64,000 nucleotides of DNA from Micromonospora humi (GTDB taxonomy: Bacteria; Actinomycetota; Actinomycetes; Mycobacteriales; Micromonosporaceae), in NCBI RefSeq assembly GCF_900090105.1, contig NZ_FMDM01000001.1:310001-374000 (forward strand), given 5' to 3'. The translations under genes were made by a program, and so were the position numbers. The notes under the pieces were generated by a model. It worked only from the letters and a program-made list of their open reading frames with translations. It did not search any database and was not told the origin of the DNA. Position 1 is the first letter of the stretch; each line of letters begins with the position of its first letter. Positions 24,672 through 33,416 of the stretch are shown here, piece after piece.

Positions 24672-27397
24672 CAGAGGCGACCGTTGCCGCCCAGGTGCTG
24701 CGGATCAGCCCGGCGGCTCTCGCCCAGAAGGTGGCGCAGGAACTCGACCGGCATCGTAACGGCGACGCGTACCCGGTCATGGTGGTGGCCGCGGAACCGG
24801 ACTGGCCGCACGATCCCACGTTGCCGCTGCCCGACGGACGTCAGATGCGGGTCGTTCCGTGCGTCTCGCCGCTGGGGATCTGGGAGCAGCTTGTCGCCGA
24901 GCGCGAGCGGGAGGTGCTGGTGTTGCTCACCGGCACCGCTGAGTCGAAGCTCGGACCGGGCATCCTCAGCCAAGTCTTCCGACAGCGGGTGCTCACCGTC
25001 GAGCCGTGGGACCTCGTGGTCGACGCGTTCGGCGCCCGAGTGCCTGACTCCGCGTTGGAGCGGGAGGAGTGGGCCGGGCAGGCGTTGCTCGACGCGATGC
25101 CGCCGGGCGGGTGGCCCCGGGTCGCCACGAAGGTGCTCAGCCGGGACATCGCGTTGCGGCACCTCGCGGCGGTCCGGCTCGGTCTGACCCGGCGAGGGGA
25201 CGACCCGGACGCGCTCGACGTCCGAACGCTGCTGCGGTGGAGCGTCGAACCCGCCGCGGTGGAGGGGTTCACCCTGCTGACGCGAGACGAGCAGGACGGC
25301 CTCACCCGCTGGTTGGTCGACGAATTCCGCCGTCCGGCCCGGGCGCTGTTCGCCCTCGTGGGCGTGGGGCGAGGCGCGGACGCGCTGCCGCTGGGCCTGG
25401 TGTGCGACGCGCTGTGGACCGTCGACACGCCCGAGGCTCTCCGCGCACGCGGACGGATCGAGCAGTACTTCGGTGGTCTCGACGACGATGCCACCGTACG
25501 CGGGTTCGCCGATGCCGCCGTCGGCGTGGTCGACGGCATGCTGACCGACCGGGATCCCGCGGTCCGGCGGCAGGGGCAGGCCGTGCTGGACCGGGCCGAA
25601 CAGCTCCTCATCCAGTTCAATGCGGTGGGCAGCGCCGGCCACAGCCAGATCCTCCGCGCCGGCTTGTCCAGGTGCATCGGAGACGTCGCCGCGGCGCTCC
25701 TCTCCGCGCTGGGCAGTGCTGGCGTCCCTGACCTGGCGGCCGTGGTGGATCGGCTCGCCACGCACCGGTTGGCCGGGGAGGGAACGGACCGGGTCCGGCG
25801 GGTTCGGATGGCCCAGCGACTGGTCCGATGGCTCGGCGTTCCGGTCGAGCCGCCGGTCAGCGTCGCCGACGGCGTGCATCGGCAGGTCGCGGAGTGGGGC
25901 TGGGTCGACCTGGCGCTGAACCATGTCTGGGCCGGCGAGGATGTTCACCCGGAGCTGCAGCGTGCGTTCGGTGCCGTCCATGAGCGGGCGTACCAGCGCC
26001 GCCGTGACCTCGACCGAGCTTTCGCCGGCCGGCTCGCGGCGTGGGCCACCGCCGGCCCGAGCAACGACGGTGACCTCCTGACGGTCGAGAACCTCCTGCC
26101 GCGGGTCGTCGATCCGCTGATCCGAGCCCACCGGCAGGTGCTCCTGGTGGTGCTCGACGGCATGAGCGCGGCGGTCTCCGTCGACCTCGCCGACGTGCTG
26201 TCGCATCAGTGGGTGGAGTACGACGCCCTCGCCGGCGGCGGTGTCGCCCGGCGGCGCGGCATCGCTGCGGCGTTGCCCACCCTGACGGCCGTGTCCCGGA
26301 CTTCTCTGTTCGCCGGCGCGCTTCGTTCCGGTACCCAGTCCACCGAGGAACAGGTCTTCGGTCGGGGCCGATGGGGTGACGACGCTCGGATCTTCCACAA
26401 GGGGCCGGCTCGTGGTGGCGCGGGAGAGGTGCTCGCGGGCGAACTGGCGGACGCGTTGGCCAGCACCGCGCGCCTCGTCTCCGTGGTGATCAATACGGTG
26501 GACGATTCACTGTCTCTCGGTAGGGAAGGCGGTGAGGCCGGCTGGCAGCTCAGTGACCTGGGCTTCCTGGGCAGCCTGCTCGACCTCGCCCGGTCGTCCG
26601 GGCGGATCGTCGTGATCACGAGCGACCACGGTCATGTGCTGGAGCGCGGTGGTGAGCTGGTCAGGGCCGACGATGCGGTCTCGGCCCGGCACCGGACGGG
26701 TGCGCGGCCTGCCGACGACGGAGAGGTGGAACTCACCGGACCTCGGGTCGTGGCCGAGGGAAATCGGATCGTCGCACTGTGGGATCCGCTGCGGCGCTAC
26801 CGTCCCACCAAGGCCGGCTACCACGGCGGAGCGTCGCTGGGCGAGGTGACGATCCCGCTGCTGACCTTCCTGCTGCCCAACGCCGACGAGATCCCCGACG
26901 GGTGGGTGCCCCTGGCTGCGGAGCGGCCCCGCTGGTGGGAGACGGACGAACCACCGGCGGCGCAGACCGTGCCGCGGCCGGCCGCGGCACCGAAGCCTCG
27001 TCGTAAACCGCAGGCGAACCCGGGCGGACCCGCGCTGTTCGACCTGCCCGAGGTGGCGTCGACACCCACGGCGACCGGGAGTGACCTGGTGACGGTCATT
27101 CTGGCCTCGGACATCTTCCGGGCCCAGCATGGTCTGACCCCGCGCAGGGTCGACCTCGGCAAGATCGAGGCCGCGTTGCGGGCGCTCGTCGATGCCAGGG
27201 GTGTGCTGGCGCTGGCAGTCCTGGCCCAGCGAGCAGGAGAACTGCCCGCGCGGGCGTCCGGATTCCTGGCCACCCTGCAAAGGATCTTCAACGTCGACAA
27301 CTATCCGGTGCTCTCCCTGATCGACGACGGACGCACCGTCCGCTTGGACATCTCGTTGCTGCGGACCCAGTTCGGCCTGCCGCAGGATGCGCCGTGA
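24668..27397 (+). CDS. pglZ: BREX type 2 PglZ, alkaline-phosphatase-fold protein
   Basis: 909 residues, start overlapping the pglY stop (ATGA). The PglZ domain has the alkaline-phosphatase-superfamily motifs: LLVVLDGMSAAVS (about 492-504, first metal-binding Asp and the Ser), VVITSDHGHVLERG (about 646-659, Asp-His), and YHGGASLGEVTIPLL (about 718-732). The N-terminal half (helical, with LSPLGIWEQL and LLTGTAES) is typical of the BREX-2 type. PglZ is the defining protein of all BREX systems; it is a putative phosphodiesterase or phosphatase acting with PglX. The C-terminus after the Pro/Ala linker (near 770) is a small domain ending LRTQFGLPQ. The stop overlaps brxD. Confidence 0.95.
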   Translation: MTEATVAAQVLRISPAALAQKVAQELDRHRNGDAYPVMVVAAEPDWPHDPTLPLPDGRQMRVVPCVSPLGIWEQLVAEREREVLVLLTGTAESKLGPGILSQVFRQRVLTVEPWDLVVDAFGARVPDSALEREEWAGQALLDAMPPGGWPRVATKVLSRDIALRHLAAVRLGLTRRGDDPDALDVRTLLRWSVEPAAVEGFTLLTRDEQDGLTRWLVDEFRRPARALFALVGVGRGADALPLGLVCDALWTVDTPEALRARGRIEQYFGGLDDDATVRGFADAAVGVVDGMLTDRDPAVRRQGQAVLDRAEQLLIQFNAVGSAGHSQILRAGLSRCIGDVAAALLSALGSAGVPDLAAVVDRLATHRLAGEGTDRVRRVRMAQRLVRWLGVPVEPPVSVADGVHRQVAEWGWVDLALNHVWAGEDVHPELQRAFGAVHERAYQRRRDLDRAFAGRLAAWATAGPSNDGDLLTVENLLPRVVDPLIRAHRQVLLVVLDGMSAAVSVDLADVLSHQWVEYDALAGGGVARRRGIAAALPTLTAVSRTSLFAGALRSGTQSTEEQVFGRGRWGDDARIFHKGPARGGAGEVLAGELADALASTARLVSVVINTVDDSLSLGREGGEAGWQLSDLGFLGSLLDLARSSGRIVVITSDHGHVLERGGELVRADDAVSARHRTGARPADDGEVELTGPRVVAEGNRIVALWDPLRRYRPTKAGYHGGASLGEVTIPLLTFLLPNADEIPDGWVPLAAERPRWWETDEPPAAQTVPRPAAAPKPRRKPQANPGGPALFDLPEVASTPTATGSDLVTVILASDIFRAQHGLTPRRVDLGKIEAALRALVDARGVLALAVLAQRAGELPARASGFLATLQRIFNVDNYPVLSLIDDGRTVRLDISLLRTQFGLPQDAP

Positions 27398-28707
27398 CCA
27401 CGGTCAGCCCCGCCCGGCGCCGGGAGGTGATCGACGCCCTGCGGCGTGGTGCCGTGCCGTCGGCCGGCCTGGACCTGCTGGCTGTCGGCCTGGACCGCTT
27501 CCTGACCTCGGTGAGCGAGGACCTGGACACCGTTGCCACCGGGGGATCGGTGTTCAAGGCTGTCCGAGGTGAGTACGGATCCGGCAAGACGTTCTTCACC
27601 AGATGGATCGCCGAGCGGGCGAAACGCGCCAACCTGGCCACGGCGGAAGTGCAGATCTCCGAGAACGAGACACCCCTGCACAAGCTGGAGACGGTCTACC
27701 GGCGCCTCACCGAGCGGCTGAGCACGGCGACGTTTCCGCCCAGCGCGCTGCGGCCGGTGGTCGACAGCTGGTTCTACGCGCTCGAGGAGGACGTGCTCGC
27801 GGCCGGGGAGGTGCCACCGGAGGACGGGGGCGCGCTCGACCGGGCCGTGACGGCGCTGCTGGAGCGGCGACTGGCCTCCGTCAGCCGGAGCGCGCCCGCC
27901 TTCGCGGCCGCTCTGCGTGGCTATCGGAGCGCCGGCCTCGACGGTGACACGGCCACGGCCGACGCGGTGCTCGCCTGGCTCGGTGGCCAGCCGCACGTTG
28001 CCGCGTCGGCCCGCCGCGTCGCCGGCGTGCGGGGCGACCTCGACCACTTCGCCGCGCTCAGCTTCCTTCAGGGGATGCTGGCCGTGCTGCGCGACAGCGG
28101 TCATCCGGGTCTACTGCTGGTCCTGGACGAGGTCGAAACGCTGCAGCGGGTTCGATCGGACGCCCGTGACAAGGCCCTGAACGCGCTTCGCCAGCTCATC
28201 GACGAGGTGCACTCCGGCCGCTTCCCCGGCCTGTATCTGGTGATCACCGGAACGCCGGCCTTCTACGAGGGCCCGCAGGGAGTCCAGCGACTCGCGCCGC
28301 TCGCCCAGCGGCTCGCGGTCGACTTCACCACGGACCCGCGCTTCGACAACCCACGGGCGGTTCAGGTCCGGCTGTCCGGCTTCACCGTCGACTCGTTGGT
28401 CGAACTGGGCGTTCGCGTGCGGGACCTGTACGCGGATGGGGCGGTCGCGCCGGAGCGTCTGAGAACGCTGGTGGACGACACCTATCTCGGTGACCTTGCC
28501 CGCGCCGTCGCGGGTGGGTTGGGCGGCAAGGTGGGTGTGGCACCGCGGCTGTTCCTCAAGAAGCTGGTGGCCGACGTGCTCGACCGGGTGGACCAGTTCG
28601 CCGACTTCGACCCGCGCCGCCACTACGCGTTGACCCTGTCGACGGCGGAAATGACCGACGTGGAACGCAACGTCTCCAGCGCCGCCGACGTCGACCTGGA
28701 ACTCTAG
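27394..28707 (+). CDS. brxD: BREX type 2 ATP-binding protein BrxD
   Basis: 437 residues, GTG overlapping the pglZ stop (GTGA). Walker A is GEYGSGKTFFTRW (about residues 59-71) and Walker B LLLVLDEVETL (about 239-249), followed by helical sensor regions (QLIDEVHSGRFPGLYLVITGTPAFYEG). The length and order match BrxD, the BREX-2 ATPase of the ORC/DUF2791-like AAA group found with BrxHI. Its exact task is not established; it may load or regulate the helicase. It ends 9 bases before brxHI. Confidence 0.93.
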   Translation: MTTVSPARRREVIDALRRGAVPSAGLDLLAVGLDRFLTSVSEDLDTVATGGSVFKAVRGEYGSGKTFFTRWIAERAKRANLATAEVQISENETPLHKLETVYRRLTERLSTATFPPSALRPVVDSWFYALEEDVLAAGEVPPEDGGALDRAVTALLERRLASVSRSAPAFAAALRGYRSAGLDGDTATADAVLAWLGGQPHVAASARRVAGVRGDLDHFAALSFLQGMLAVLRDSGHPGLLLVLDEVETLQRVRSDARDKALNALRQLIDEVHSGRFPGLYLVITGTPAFYEGPQGVQRLAPLAQRLAVDFTTDPRFDNPRAVQVRLSGFTVDSLVELGVRVRDLYADGAVAPERLRTLVDDTYLGDLARAVAGGLGGKVGVAPRLFLKKLVADVLDRVDQFADFDPRRHYALTLSTAEMTDVERNVSSAADVDLEL

Positions 28708-28716
28708 GGGAGCGGG

Positions 28717-30861
28717 ATGGCGACGGACGCCGAGTTGCTGCACCCGGTGGTCCTGCACCATGTGGTGAACTCGCTGCAGTGGCCGGGTCTCCGTCCGATG
28801 CAGGAGGCAGCTGTGCGACCGCTCCTCGACGGTGAGCACGCGCTGCTTCTCGCGCCCACCGCCGGCGGCAAGACCGAGGCGGCCATGTTTCCGCTGCTGT
28901 CCCGGATGGCGCGGGAGGACTGGTCCGGCACCTCCGTGCTCTATGTCTGCCCACTCAAAGCTCTGCTGAACAATCTGCTGCCTCGCATCGAGACCTACAC
29001 CAGTTGGTTGGGACGTCGGGCCGCGCTCTGGCACGGCGACGTGACCGCGGGAAGGCGGCGCAGGATCCTTCGGGAGCGGCCCGACGTCCTGCTGACCACT
29101 CCGGAGTCCCTGGAGTCGATGCTGGTCAGCGCCACCGTCGATCACGACGAGTTCTTCCGGGCGCTTCGGACGGTCGTGGTGGACGAGGTGCACGCGTTCG
29201 CCGGTGACGACCGGGGGTGGCACCTCCTGGCCGTGCTGGAACGTCTCAGCCGGGTCGCCGGTCGGTCCGTGCAGCGCGTCGGCCTGTCCGCCACCGTCGG
29301 CAACCCCGAGACGCTGTTGACCTGGCTGCAGGGGGCCGGGCGCGACCGCGAGCCCGGTCGGGTCGTCGCGCCTGAGCTTCCGCCGGCCCTCGCCGGGCAC
29401 ACCGGCCGGCCACCGGGTGACGTGGAGGTGGACTATGTGGGCTCGGTGCACAACGCGGCCAAGGTGCTCGCCGCGCTGCACCGGGGGGAGAAGCGGTTGG
29501 TCTTCTGTGAGTCCCGTGCATTGGTCGAAGAGCTCGGGCAGCGTCTCCGCTCACTCGGCGTGACGACCTTCCTGTCCCACGCCTCCCTGTCGGCGGAGGA
29601 GCGGCGTCGCGCCGAGGAGGCGTTCGCCCAGGAACGCGACTGTGTCATCGTCGCCACCAGCACGCTCGAACTCGGCATCGATGTCGGCGACCTTGACCGG
29701 GTCGTCCAGATCGGCGCGCCGCGCAGCGTCGCCGCCTTTCTGCAACGGATCGGCCGGACCGGTCGTCGGCCGGGGACCAGCCGGAACTGTCTCTTCCTGA
29801 CGCTCGACGGCGACGGGCTGCTTCAGGCGGCCGGGCTGCTCCACCTCTGGGGTCGGGGATGGGTCGAGGAGGTCGTCCCGCCGGCCGAGCCGCGACACAT
29901 CGTCGCCCAGCAGGTGCTCGCGCTCGCGTTGCAGGAAAACCGGATCGGCGATCGGCTCTGGCGGCACGGGTGGAACGACCTGCCCCCGTTCGACGGGAAC
30001 GCCGAGGTCATCGTGCGGCACCTCGTCGACCACGGATACCTCGACTCCGACTCCGGAATGCTCTTCGTCGGCCCGGAGGCGGAACGGCGCTTCGGTAGGC
30101 GGCACTTCATGGACATGCTGGCGGTGTTCACGGCGCCGCCGCAGTTCACCGTGATGTCGGGGCGCTCCGAGATCGGACGCACCGACCCGGCGCTGCTCAC
30201 CGCCAAGGTGCAGGGACCGCGACTGCTACTGCTCGCCGGACGCAGTTGGCGGGTCACCCACATCGACTGGAAACGCCAACGGTGCTTCGTGGAACCGGCC
30301 GAGAGCGGGGGTAAGGCGCTCTGGATGACCGGCGGAACGCCGGCGGGACGGTCGTACCCGATGCTCCGCGCTATGCGGGAGGTCCTGCTCGGCGCCGATC
30401 CGCCGGTCGCGCTGACCGGCCGAGCCGCCGGCCGGCTGGCGGGTCTGCGCGAGGAGCACTCCGCGTTGGTCCATCCGGGCGGCACGCTCGTGGTGCAGGA
30501 CCGTGACGGCGAGGCGCGGTGGTGGACGTGGGCGGGTTATCGCGCGAACGCCACCCTGCTCTCCACCTTCAGCGAGCTGACCGATCCGACCCAGCGCCCC
30601 GACGACGCGTCGATCCGGCTGCGGGCCGGCCTGAGCCGGGACGAACTCCGTTCCGGGCTCGCTGCGACCGCCGGACGGTTGTGCCTGCCTGCCGTCGACG
30701 ACAACGCCGTGAACGGTCTCAAGTTCAGCGCCGCGTTGCCACACCGTCTCGCCGTCGCCACCCTGGCCACCCGGCTCGCCGACTTCCCGGCCGCTGAGGC
30801 TGTGCTCAGCGAGCCGGTGCGCGTGACACATCTGGTCGTCCCGCCGCCGGCACCACGGTGA
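28717..30861 (+). CDS. brxHI: BREX type 2 DEAD/DEAH helicase BrxHI
   Basis: 714 residues with GGGGAG before ATG. Superfamily 2 helicase motifs in order: LLLAPTAGGKTEAAMF (motif I, about 43-58), LYVCPLKALLNNLL (Ia), DEVHAF (motif II, about 155-160), VGLSATVGN (III), ATSTLELGIDVGDLDRVVQIG (V) and QRIGRTGRRPG (VI, about 343-353). The C-terminal half resembles Lhr-type helicases. BrxHI is the BREX-2 helicase, last gene of the pglY operon; it probably moves on phage DNA. It converges with a TetR gene 11 bases away, marking the right end of the BREX core. Confidence 0.94.
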   Translation: MATDAELLHPVVLHHVVNSLQWPGLRPMQEAAVRPLLDGEHALLLAPTAGGKTEAAMFPLLSRMAREDWSGTSVLYVCPLKALLNNLLPRIETYTSWLGRRAALWHGDVTAGRRRRILRERPDVLLTTPESLESMLVSATVDHDEFFRALRTVVVDEVHAFAGDDRGWHLLAVLERLSRVAGRSVQRVGLSATVGNPETLLTWLQGAGRDREPGRVVAPELPPALAGHTGRPPGDVEVDYVGSVHNAAKVLAALHRGEKRLVFCESRALVEELGQRLRSLGVTTFLSHASLSAEERRRAEEAFAQERDCVIVATSTLELGIDVGDLDRVVQIGAPRSVAAFLQRIGRTGRRPGTSRNCLFLTLDGDGLLQAAGLLHLWGRGWVEEVVPPAEPRHIVAQQVLALALQENRIGDRLWRHGWNDLPPFDGNAEVIVRHLVDHGYLDSDSGMLFVGPEAERRFGRRHFMDMLAVFTAPPQFTVMSGRSEIGRTDPALLTAKVQGPRLLLLAGRSWRVTHIDWKRQRCFVEPAESGGKALWMTGGTPAGRSYPMLRAMREVLLGADPPVALTGRAAGRLAGLREEHSALVHPGGTLVVQDRDGEARWWTWAGYRANATLLSTFSELTDPTQRPDDASIRLRAGLSRDELRSGLAATAGRLCLPAVDDNAVNGLKFSAALPHRLAVATLATRLADFPAAEAVLSEPVRVTHLVVPPPAPR

Positions 30862-30871
30862 CAGGGCCGCG

Positions 30872-31456
30872 CTAGCGGCGCCGGGATCCGCGCATGAACT
30901 GGTCGACGGCGGTCTCGGCGATCCCGTCGAGCAGTTCCGGCGCCACCAGGTTGCCGTTGACCAGGGTGGCGATGCCCTGCATGGTCGCGAACAGCACGAT
31001 GCCGGCGCGCTGCGAGTCGCCGGGCTCGAGGATCCCCTCTGCCTGTCCCTGCCGGATCAGGGCGTCCAGCAGCCCGAACGGCGCGGCGGCGGCCGCGACG
31101 AGGCGTTCGGCGCCGTCGCGGTGCTTGCCGGTGAACATCAGCTCCAGCAACGCGGTGTCCTCGGTGGCGAACCTCAGGTAGGCCGCCGTGACGGCGTGCA
31201 GGCGCGGTGCGAACTCCTCGCCCGCGGCGTCCAGCGCCGCGCGCAGTTCCGCGTCCAACCGGGCGAAGCCGGCCTCGGCGAGCGCGTCCAGCAGCGCCTG
31301 GCGGTCCGGGAAGTGTCGCCGGGGGGCGGCGTGACTGACTCCGGCCTCGCGGGCCAACTCGCGCAGCGAGAGCTGGTCCGCGCCGTGCCGGCGCAGGCTG
31401 CGCTCGGCGGCGGCGAGCAACGTCGTCCGAAGGTTTCCATGGTGGTACGCGGGCAC
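30872..31456 (-). CDS. TetR-family transcriptional regulator
   Basis: 194 residues from GTG at 31456. The N-terminal helix-turn-helix domain is clear: AYHHGNLRTTLLAAAERSLRRHGADQLSLRELAREAGVSHAAPRRHF (about 3-50), a pattern typical of TetR proteins with WHG-type C-terminal domains. The C-terminal domain (about 75-185) is helical and binds an unknown ligand. It is divergent from the SDR gene at 31520, and an inverted repeat over the SDR start is its likely operator. The longer open frame upstream on this strand runs through the SDR gene and is not real. Confidence 0.92.
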   Translation of the reverse strand: MPAYHHGNLRTTLLAAAERSLRRHGADQLSLRELAREAGVSHAAPRRHFPDRQALLDALAEAGFARLDAELRAALDAAGEEFAPRLHAVTAAYLRFATEDTALLELMFTGKHRDGAERLVAAAAAPFGLLDALIRQGQAEGILEPGDSQRAGIVLFATMQGIATLVNGNLVAPELLDGIAETAVDQFMRGSRRR

Positions 31457-31483
31457 GGCACCACCGTAGCCCAGATGTTGCCG

Positions 31484-31528
31484 TTGACAGCATTGTTGAC
31501 GGTGCCTACATTGTTGTCCATGACAACA
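31484..31528 (+). promoter_or_regulatory. SDR promoter with overlapping TetR-type operator
   Basis: TTGACA (31484-31489), a 17-base spacer and TACATT (31507-31512) form a near-consensus promoter; the ATG follows at 31520, so transcription probably starts at or beside the start codon. The inverted repeat TGTTGTC-CAT-GACAACA (31512-31528) covers the start codon and the end of the -10. A repressor there would block transcription start. The divergent TetR protein is the obvious candidate. Confidence 0.7.
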
Positions 31529-32446
31529 TTCACGACCGCGCAGATCCCCGCCATGACCGGTCGCACCGTCGTCGTGACCGGCGCGAACAGTGGCATCGGT
31601 CGCGCCGCCGCCCGTGCGCTCGCCGCCAGGGGCGCCCGCACCGTGCTCGCCGTCCGCGATCTCACCAGAGGGCGGGCCGCCGCCGCGACCATGGTCGGCG
31701 ACGTCGTCGTCCGGCGACTCGACCTCGCCGACCTCGCCTCGGTCCGCGCGTTCGCCGCGGACCTCACCGATCCGATCGACGTGCTGATCAACAACGCGGG
31801 CGTGATGGTCCCCCCGCTCGGCCGCACCACCGACGGCTTCGAACTGCAGATCGGCATCAACCATCTCGGGCACTTCGCGCTCACGAACCTGCTGCTGCCG
31901 AGGATCCGCGAGCGGGTGGTCACCGTCTCCTCCAACGGCCACCGGACCGGGAGGATCGACCTCGACGACCTCAACTGGGACCGGCGGCCCTACCGGGCGT
32001 TCCCCGCGTACGCGCAGTCGAAGCTCGCGAACCTGCTGTTCACCGCGGAACTCGATCGCCGCCTCACCGAGGCCGGCTCGCCGGTCCGCGCCACCGCCGC
32101 CCACCCCGGGATGGCAGCCACCAACCTCCTCGCGCATCTCGACCACGGGCGCTCCCCGCTCCAACGGCTCCGCGCGACCGTCACCGAGCGCCTCTCGCAG
32201 AGCGACGAGGACGGCGTGCTGCCCACCCTCTACGCGGCCGTGGCGGACGTACCGGGCGGAAGCTACGCCGGCCCGGCCGGCCTCCTGCAGGGACGCGGCG
32301 CCCCCACGCTGGTCGGCCGGTCGAGAACCGCCCGGGACAGCACGCTCGCCCGGCGGCTGTGGGCCCTCTCCGAGGACCTGACCGGCGTCACCTGCCCGCT
32401 GGACACGGCGCACACCCGCCCCGGCGGGCCGGCATACTGTCCCTGA
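31520..32446 (+). CDS. Short-chain dehydrogenase/reductase
   Basis: 308 residues. The Rossmann motif TGANSGIG (about 20-27), NNAGV (about 92-96), the catalytic Ser in VVTVSSNGH and YxxxK as YAQSK (near 167-171) identify a classical SDR of the retinol-dehydrogenase/WWOX-like (oxidoreductase) group. It uses NAD(P)H on an unknown carbonyl or alcohol. It is apparently leaderless and probably TetR-repressed. The stop and the start of the following hydrolase share one base (TGATG), so the two are coupled and may act on one compound. Confidence 0.92.
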   Translation: MTTFTTAQIPAMTGRTVVVTGANSGIGRAAARALAARGARTVLAVRDLTRGRAAAATMVGDVVVRRLDLADLASVRAFAADLTDPIDVLINNAGVMVPPLGRTTDGFELQIGINHLGHFALTNLLLPRIRERVVTVSSNGHRTGRIDLDDLNWDRRPYRAFPAYAQSKLANLLFTAELDRRLTEAGSPVRATAAHPGMAATNLLAHLDHGRSPLQRLRATVTERLSQSDEDGVLPTLYAAVADVPGGSYAGPAGLLQGRGAPTLVGRSRTARDSTLARRLWALSEDLTGVTCPLDTAHTRPGGPAYCP

Positions 32447-33288
32447 TGGCCGTGGTCGTGCGTACCGATGACGACTGTCGCCTGTGGGCCGACCGGGCCG
32501 GCGCGGGACCGCCGCTGGTGTTCTGCCACGGCGGCCCGGGCCTCTGGGACCACCTCGAACCGGTCGCCCGGCTGCTCGAAGCCGACGCCCGCACCATCCG
32601 ATGGGACCAGCGCGGCTGTGGTCGCTCGCAGCGGCGCGGGCCGTACACGACCGCGCGCTTCGTGGCCGACCTGAACGCGGTCCGCGAGCAACTCGGCGGT
32701 CCCCGGGTGGCGCTGCTGGGGCACTCGTGGGGCGCGCACCTGGCGCTGCGGTACGCCCTCGACCACCCGGACCGGGTCAGCCACCTGATCTACGTCTCCG
32801 GCACCGGCATCGACCCCGACCGCGGCTGGCACCCGCACTACGAGCGGAACCTGCGGCGGCGGCTCGGCGCGCACCGGGACCGGTGGGAGGCGCTCGGCGC
32901 CCGCGACCGCACGCCCGCCGAGGAACGCGAGTGGGCGGTGCTGCAGTGGTCGGCCGACTTCGCCGACCCCGACGCCGCCCTGCGGCACGCCGAAGCCATG
33001 GCCACGCCCTGGCGGGGCGTCAACCGGGAGTGCAACCGGGCCGTCAACGCCGAGGTGAAGCGGGAGTTGCGGGAGTCCGACCTCGCAGCGCGGTGCGAGG
33101 CGCTCGACCTGCCCGTGCTGATCGTCGACGGCGCCGAGGACATCCGCCCGCGTTGGGCTGTCGACTCGCTGCACCGGGCGTTGCCGAACTGTGCCCGGGT
33201 GAGCCTGGCCGGGACCGGTCACCTGCCGTGGGTGGAGGATCCGGACGGTTTCCGCCAGGCCGTGACCAGTTTCCTGACGCCGCCATGA
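32446..33288 (+). CDS. Alpha/beta hydrolase, proline-iminopeptidase-like (right copy)
   Basis: 280 residues, paralogous to the gene at 3698-4543 with conserved HGGPG, GHSWG (Ser94), VDGAEDIRP and GTGHLPW. Only the last few residues (FLTPP) and scattered sites differ. It is coupled to the SDR gene by TGATG, so this copy has a clear operon context and TetR control, and it is likelier to be the original. Together with the left copy it brackets the defence island as a 0.84 kb direct repeat. The substrate is unknown. Confidence 0.92.
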   Translation: MAVVVRTDDDCRLWADRAGAGPPLVFCHGGPGLWDHLEPVARLLEADARTIRWDQRGCGRSQRRGPYTTARFVADLNAVREQLGGPRVALLGHSWGAHLALRYALDHPDRVSHLIYVSGTGIDPDRGWHPHYERNLRRRLGAHRDRWEALGARDRTPAEEREWAVLQWSADFADPDAALRHAEAMATPWRGVNRECNRAVNAEVKRELRESDLAARCEALDLPVLIVDGAEDIRPRWAVDSLHRALPNCARVSLAGTGHLPWVEDPDGFRQAVTSFLTPP

Positions 33289-33416
33289 CCCAGGCCAGCT
33301 GTCACCCGGTACCGGACTGCTCCCAACTCGGAACGCCGGGTAGGTGATCTACGCCCGACACATTGAAGACCGGCAAAAGACGAGTAACGTGTGCTTCCGA
33401 ATGCCAAGGGCGGCCT

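Noticed and set aside
30872..32413. Long minus-strand frame suggesting a 513-residue TetR protein
   Set aside because: The TetR domain starts at 31456; the rest runs antisense through the SDR gene and has no protein-like pattern.
4638..33288. Search for integrase, transposase, tRNA or attachment sites that would mark the island as an integrative element
   Set aside because: None seen; only the paralogous hydrolase genes suggest a boundary mechanism.
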